DNA of 6,682 nucleotides from Sulfuricellaceae bacterium (GTDB lineage: Bacteria > Pseudomonadota > Gammaproteobacteria > Burkholderiales > UBA9220), in the NCBI GenBank assembly GCA_019911985.1, contig JAIOJO010000453.1, forward strand, positions 1 to 6,682. The letters are read 5' to 3'. Under the pieces are notes generated by a model that ran no database searches, had not been told where the DNA came from, and saw only the letters and a list, made by a program, of their open reading frames with translations. Position numbers and translations under genes: made by a program. This document shows, piece by piece, positions 4,289 to 6,682 of this stretch; position 1 is the stretch's first letter; every line of letters starts with the position of its first letter.

Positions 4289-4929
4289 TGGGATACGCTG
4301 CTAATCTAGACCTGACCCTGCGCGCGCTTGACCGGATATGGGAGAAACACCAACTACGCTGGAAACTGAAGGCGCGTATCGTCCGTTATGCGGACGACTT
4401 TGTGGTGCTGTGTGCAGGTGCAGTTGATGCGCCACTGGCAACGGTACGGCATGTGCTGGATCGCCTTGATCTCACGCTTAATGAGACCAAGACCCGCATT
4501 GTTGATGCCAGACAAGAGAGCTTCAACTTCTTGGGTTTTGCAATCAGGGTGAGCAAGGGATTGAAGACGGGCAAAAGTTATCCGCATGTCTGCCCTGCGC
4601 CGAAATCTCTTGTAAAAATCAAAGATCGTATAACACAGTTGACCGGACGCGAACGCACACCGATACCGTTGGACGATATTGTCGGGAGTATGAACGCCAC
4701 CCTTCGCGGGTGGGCGAATTACTTCCACTATCGCAATTCCAACGGTGTGCTGGAAAAGGTGAAAGTGCATGCAGAAGAGCGCCTGCGCACACACCTGATG
4801 AAGCGGCACAAGGTCAAAGATCGAGGGATCGGTCTTGGCCGTTTCCCGAGCCAACGGCTTTATACGAAATATGGGCTATACAAGGTTCCGACAACGGCTG
4901 GCTGGAAAGCGGCGCATGCCTTGGCGTGA
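4288..4929 (+). pseudogene. Group II intron maturase/reverse transcriptase, C-terminal half fused to the RAYT end
   Basis: The frame encodes 213 aa. Residues 1-11 (MGYAANLDLTL) come from the RAYT right end. From about residue 12 the protein is a group II intron-encoded RT: RIVRYADDFVVLC with the YADD catalytic motif at 34-37, NFLGFAI (80-86) of RT block 6/7, and then the maturase domain X with the typical LRGWANYFHYRN (139-150) and a basic C-terminus ending in KAAHALA. RT blocks 0-4 are missing, so it cannot reverse-transcribe. No endonuclease domain follows. The stop is 12 nt before intron domain V. A GGAGGG at 4274-4279 lies 8 nt from the ATG, so the stump could be translated. I call it a remnant. 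Confidence 0.85.
4305..4320. repeat. Right 16-bp inverted repeat of the RAYT element
   Basis: TCTAGACCTGACCCTG pairs perfectly with 3407-3422. Its inner end CTGACCCTGCG, together with the next bases, recurs at 569-579. Confidence 0.75.
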
Positions 4930-4940
4930 AGAACATCGGA

Positions 4941-5012
4941 AAGCCGTGTGCGGGAAAACCGCATGCACGGTTTGATGAGGGAGGGCAGGTGAGAACCTGT
5001 TCTCTACTCTAC
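4941..5012 (+). ncRNA. Group II intron 3' end: domains V and VI
   Basis: Domain V is complete at 4941-4973. AAGCCGTG pairs with CACGGTTT, with a 2-nt TG bulge (4964-4965), a distal stem TGCGG/CCGCA and a GAAAA loop. The catalytic AGC triad is at 4942-4944. Domain VI follows, with GGGCAGGT (4983-4990), a GAGA tetraloop and ACCTGTTC (4995-5002). The tail ends in CTCTAC, so the 3' splice site is probably after 5012. Domains I to III are missing, so the RNA cannot splice. Confidence 0.82.
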
Positions 5013-5038
5013 CTGAGCGTTGCTTACTGAGCGTTGCT
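5013..5038 (+). repeat. 12-bp direct repeat just after the intron end
   Basis: CTGAGCGTTGCT occurs at 5013-5024 and again at 5027-5038, starting at the predicted 3' exon. It may mark the intron target or a later duplication. Confidence 0.5.
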
Positions 5039-5125
5039 GCTACCGTGAACGCGTCTTGCGGCAACTGGCACAGCGCGCCGAAAAGATGGGCATGAAACTC
5101 GTCGCCAGTGAAAACGCCGCTTGAA
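5029..5125 (+). pseudogene. C-terminal tail of an unassigned ORF, possibly a transposase
   Basis: Behind the intron a frame reads GAG CGT and onward: YRERVLRQLAQRAEKMGMKL, then VASENAA and a TGA at 5123-5125. It is basic, helical and reminiscent of the tails of IS transposases. I cannot name the family, and it does not match the C-terminus I would expect for the IS1182-like remnant at 3152-3406. It was probably the 3' exon of the gene in which the intron sat. The rest of the gene is not in the window. The following 48 nt up to the next gene hold nothing recognisable. Confidence 0.35.
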
Positions 5126-5173
5126 TACGTCATGTAGGATCAGTCACTTGGGTGGTGTTTCTTGAGAGACGTC

Positions 5174-6502
5174 CTAACGAACCGACCGAAGCAGTTTTGG
5201 TATTTCATCGTAGTCATCTACCCAAATAACATTGATACCAAGCGCATTGGCATCTTGTTCTTCAAGTAGCCTCGCAAGGTCATCTAGAACGTCGTCTTTG
5301 GTCCCGAAGCGAGGTCGCTTTTTGAGAATGTAATGGCTTAGGGTTTTGTCTGGATTCTTCCGCCAAGCTACATCAAGCAGTCGCCTTAAGTTGGGGTCCG
5401 TGAGGCTTACTCCGACAAACAGGCAGGTGTTTTGCGTGAGCTTATTTAGCTGAATGAGGTTCGACCAACTGAACGGATCGATGAATTGGCTGTGGTAGGC
5501 GTCCTCGCTGAAAACAATGTCGGTTTCATCCGGAATTTTCCCAGTTCTTGGCAGGTATCCATGCACGTGATAAACAGGGAGTTCATTGGGGTCGTGCTTA
5601 ATTGCTTCCGTGTAAATTGCTCGATTGAGGATCGTAGCAGTCGTAAGGTTCTCTTCGATAAGCCCGTCAAAATTGAACGTAACTATCGAGTCAAGTGGCT
5701 TGCCGTCGCGCTGAGGTCTCGACAAATCGACGATTGCGTCAATCAAATCACATGTCGTTGGCTTCGCAGAGTAAAGAGCATCGCGTACTTTCTTCCCGAA
5801 GTCTTTTCCCAAATTATTCTTAAGGTATTTGCCAAGAATGAGCGACGAGGCGCCATGGCGATTGTTGAATTCTTCAGCCGCATTACTTCCAAAATTGAGC
5901 GAATGATCTTTGGATAAACGTTCAATCATTGACTCCAGGAGCCGGAGCAACAATTGATTCCAAACAGGAATTCCGGCGCCAACCGATACACCCGCACCAC
6001 AAACCAAAGTGAGCCGTCCAGATTTTAGGGCACCCCCAAGGGCTGCGACTTGACCAGCAAGGCTGTCCGTTCGTTGCTCGTTACTTCGACGTGGGGCGTC
6101 TGCTTCCTTGCGCTGAACAATTACGAGTGACTGAACCAACTTATCAAGTCCTCCCGCAAGGTCTCGTGAAAGATCAAGGTAGAGGTAGTTCGAGAGATAA
6201 CTTGGGACAGCACTGTCGTCTAGGAGGACGGGAATAATCTTTGGTTCGCGTTTTGATAACTCACTAAGGGCAAGAGACGAGAACTCTTGGAGCATCCATT
6301 TAGATCGAAGAGCATTCGCGCTGACAATAACCAGTATCGCGTCTGCTGAGCCAATTCCTTCGTGAATCTTCCGTGAGATATTGTCGCCCGGCCGTAGCTT
6401 GAGGTGGTCAATCCACACCTCATGCCCAGCCTGTTTCAGTCGATCGGTGATTAGATCAACCGTTGGCTTATCTTGGTGGCTATAGCTGATAAATATGCGC
6501 AT
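5174..6502 (-). CDS. TIR-SIR2 fusion protein, putative NAD-depleting defence effector
   Basis: The 442-aa protein has two domains. Residues 1-130 are a TIR fold: MRIFISYSHQDK at the start, GHEVWID (26-32), the BB-loop region RPGDNI (37-42), ILVIVSANAL (56-65) and SKWMLQEF with the catalytic-type Glu73. After a charged linker (131-148), residues 150-440 form a SIR2-like domain: CGAGVSVGAGIPVW (168-181) for NAD binding, TFNFDG (275-280) with Asn277, YHVHGY (311-316) with the likely catalytic His314, and GVSLTDPNLRRLL (364-376). Both folds cleave NAD+ in known defence systems, and bacterial TIRs can also make cyclic ADP-ribose signals for SIR2 partners as in Thoeris. Here both are in one chain, with no partner gene beside them. 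Soluble: no membrane segment is seen. TAG at 6515-6517 lies in frame upstream, so the ATG at 6502 is the first start, though no ribosome-binding site precedes it. Confidence 0.88.
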   Translation of the reverse strand: MRIFISYSHQDKPTVDLITDRLKQAGHEVWIDHLKLRPGDNISRKIHEGIGSADAILVIVSANALRSKWMLQEFSSLALSELSKREPKIIPVLLDDSAVPSYLSNYLYLDLSRDLAGGLDKLVQSLVIVQRKEADAPRRSNEQRTDSLAGQVAALGGALKSGRLTLVCGAGVSVGAGIPVWNQLLLRLLESMIERLSKDHSLNFGSNAAEEFNNRHGASSLILGKYLKNNLGKDFGKKVRDALYSAKPTTCDLIDAIVDLSRPQRDGKPLDSIVTFNFDGLIEENLTTATILNRAIYTEAIKHDPNELPVYHVHGYLPRTGKIPDETDIVFSEDAYHSQFIDPFSWSNLIQLNKLTQNTCLFVGVSLTDPNLRRLLDVAWRKNPDKTLSHYILKKRPRFGTKDDVLDDLARLLEEQDANALGINVIWVDDYDEIPKLLRSVR

Positions 6503-6517
6503 GGGAATGGACGTCTA

Positions 6518-6682
6518 ATCGGGATAGGAGAAGACCTCACGGCCTCCCCCTCCCACACCACCGTGCATACGGGACCGTACACGGCGGTTCAATGAACAGA
6601 TTCCTGTCATCCTGCGAGAGATGGCAGACCCAAACTGCTGAAGTACTTCGCCGGCAAAGCCAGCGATAGCGCCGGGGTTTTC
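6518..6682 (-). ncRNA. 3' end of a second group II intron: domains V and VI (5' part outside the window)
   Basis: On the minus strand domain V spans 6590-6555. ACCGCCGTG (6588-6580) pairs with CACGGTGGT (6565-6557), with a 2-nt TG bulge, a distal stem TACG/CGTA and a GTCC loop. A CGC triad in place of AGC is seen, as in class IIC introns. Domain VI follows, with a fully paired 10-bp stem including G-U pairs, a GTGA tetraloop, and CTATCCCGAT, putting the 3' splice site after 6518. Between the window edge and 6607 a minus-strand frame is open (KTPALSLALPAKYFSSLGLP and stop). It may be the end of the maturase, but I do not recognise it. Confidence 0.7.

Noticed and set aside
4288..4929. Retron or diversity-generating reverse transcriptase
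   Set aside because: Domain X motifs and the adjacent domain V and VI structures show a group II intron. No msr/msd or template and variable repeats are seen.
5174..6502. Calling the TIR-SIR2 gene a Thoeris system
   Set aside because: Thoeris needs separate ThsA and ThsB genes. Here there is one fused gene, no SLOG domain and no neighbour of either type.
1..6682. Integron integrase, tRNA, rRNA or a replication origin
   Set aside because: I saw no tyrosine-recombinase motifs, no cloverleaf or rRNA stretch, and no iteron cluster on either strand.

Overview
The window looks like an accessory island from a proteobacterial chromosome. The genes and attC-type sites fit a gammaproteobacterium, and the GAF protein at the left edge feels methanotroph-like, but that is from memory and weak. 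Nearly everything is mobile or defence-related, on both strands, with several layers of insertion and decay.

Layout. 1-401 (minus): N-terminal part of a GAF-domain protein that leaves the window. 558-1239: a toxin-antitoxin pair on the plus strand, made of a broken DUF4258 toxin and an intact YgiT-type zinc-finger antitoxin. It has its own promoter and is flanked by a perfect 14-bp inverted repeat. About 1183-3151 (minus): a run of integron gene cassettes. Three clear attC sites (1397-1459, 2126-2194, 2670-2738), one decayed site (1183-1230) and one orphan core site (3145-3151) separate four cassettes. Read on the minus strand these carry an NTF2/SnoaL-like protein, a HicB-HicA pair, a RelE/HigB-type toxin with an XRE antitoxin, and a 50-aa unknown ORF. 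No integrase gene is present, so within this window it is an integrase-less attC cluster.

3152-5173 is a mobile-element junkyard. An IS transposase N-terminus (IS1182-like) starts right at the orphan core site. A complete REP-associated tyrosine transposase (RAYT) follows, bounded by a perfect 16-bp inverted repeat. Fused to it is the 3' third of a group II intron: the C-terminal half of the maturase plus domains V and VI. A short unassigned C-terminal ORF tail comes last.

5174-6502 (minus) encodes a 442-aa TIR-SIR2 fusion. This joins two NAD-consuming folds in one chain and is the best candidate here for an anti-phage abortive-infection effector. Only about 15 nt upstream of its start is the 3' end (domains V and VI) of a second group II intron that continues beyond the window.

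How the parts fit. The cassettes and the TA pair are typical stabilising cargo. In two of the three TA pairs the toxin is damaged (frameshift and nonsense in DUF4258; apparent loss of the hicA start codon) while the antitoxin stays intact. The TIR-SIR2 gene has no visible ribosome-binding site between itself and the intron, so its leader may lie in the 5' exon and depend on intron splicing.
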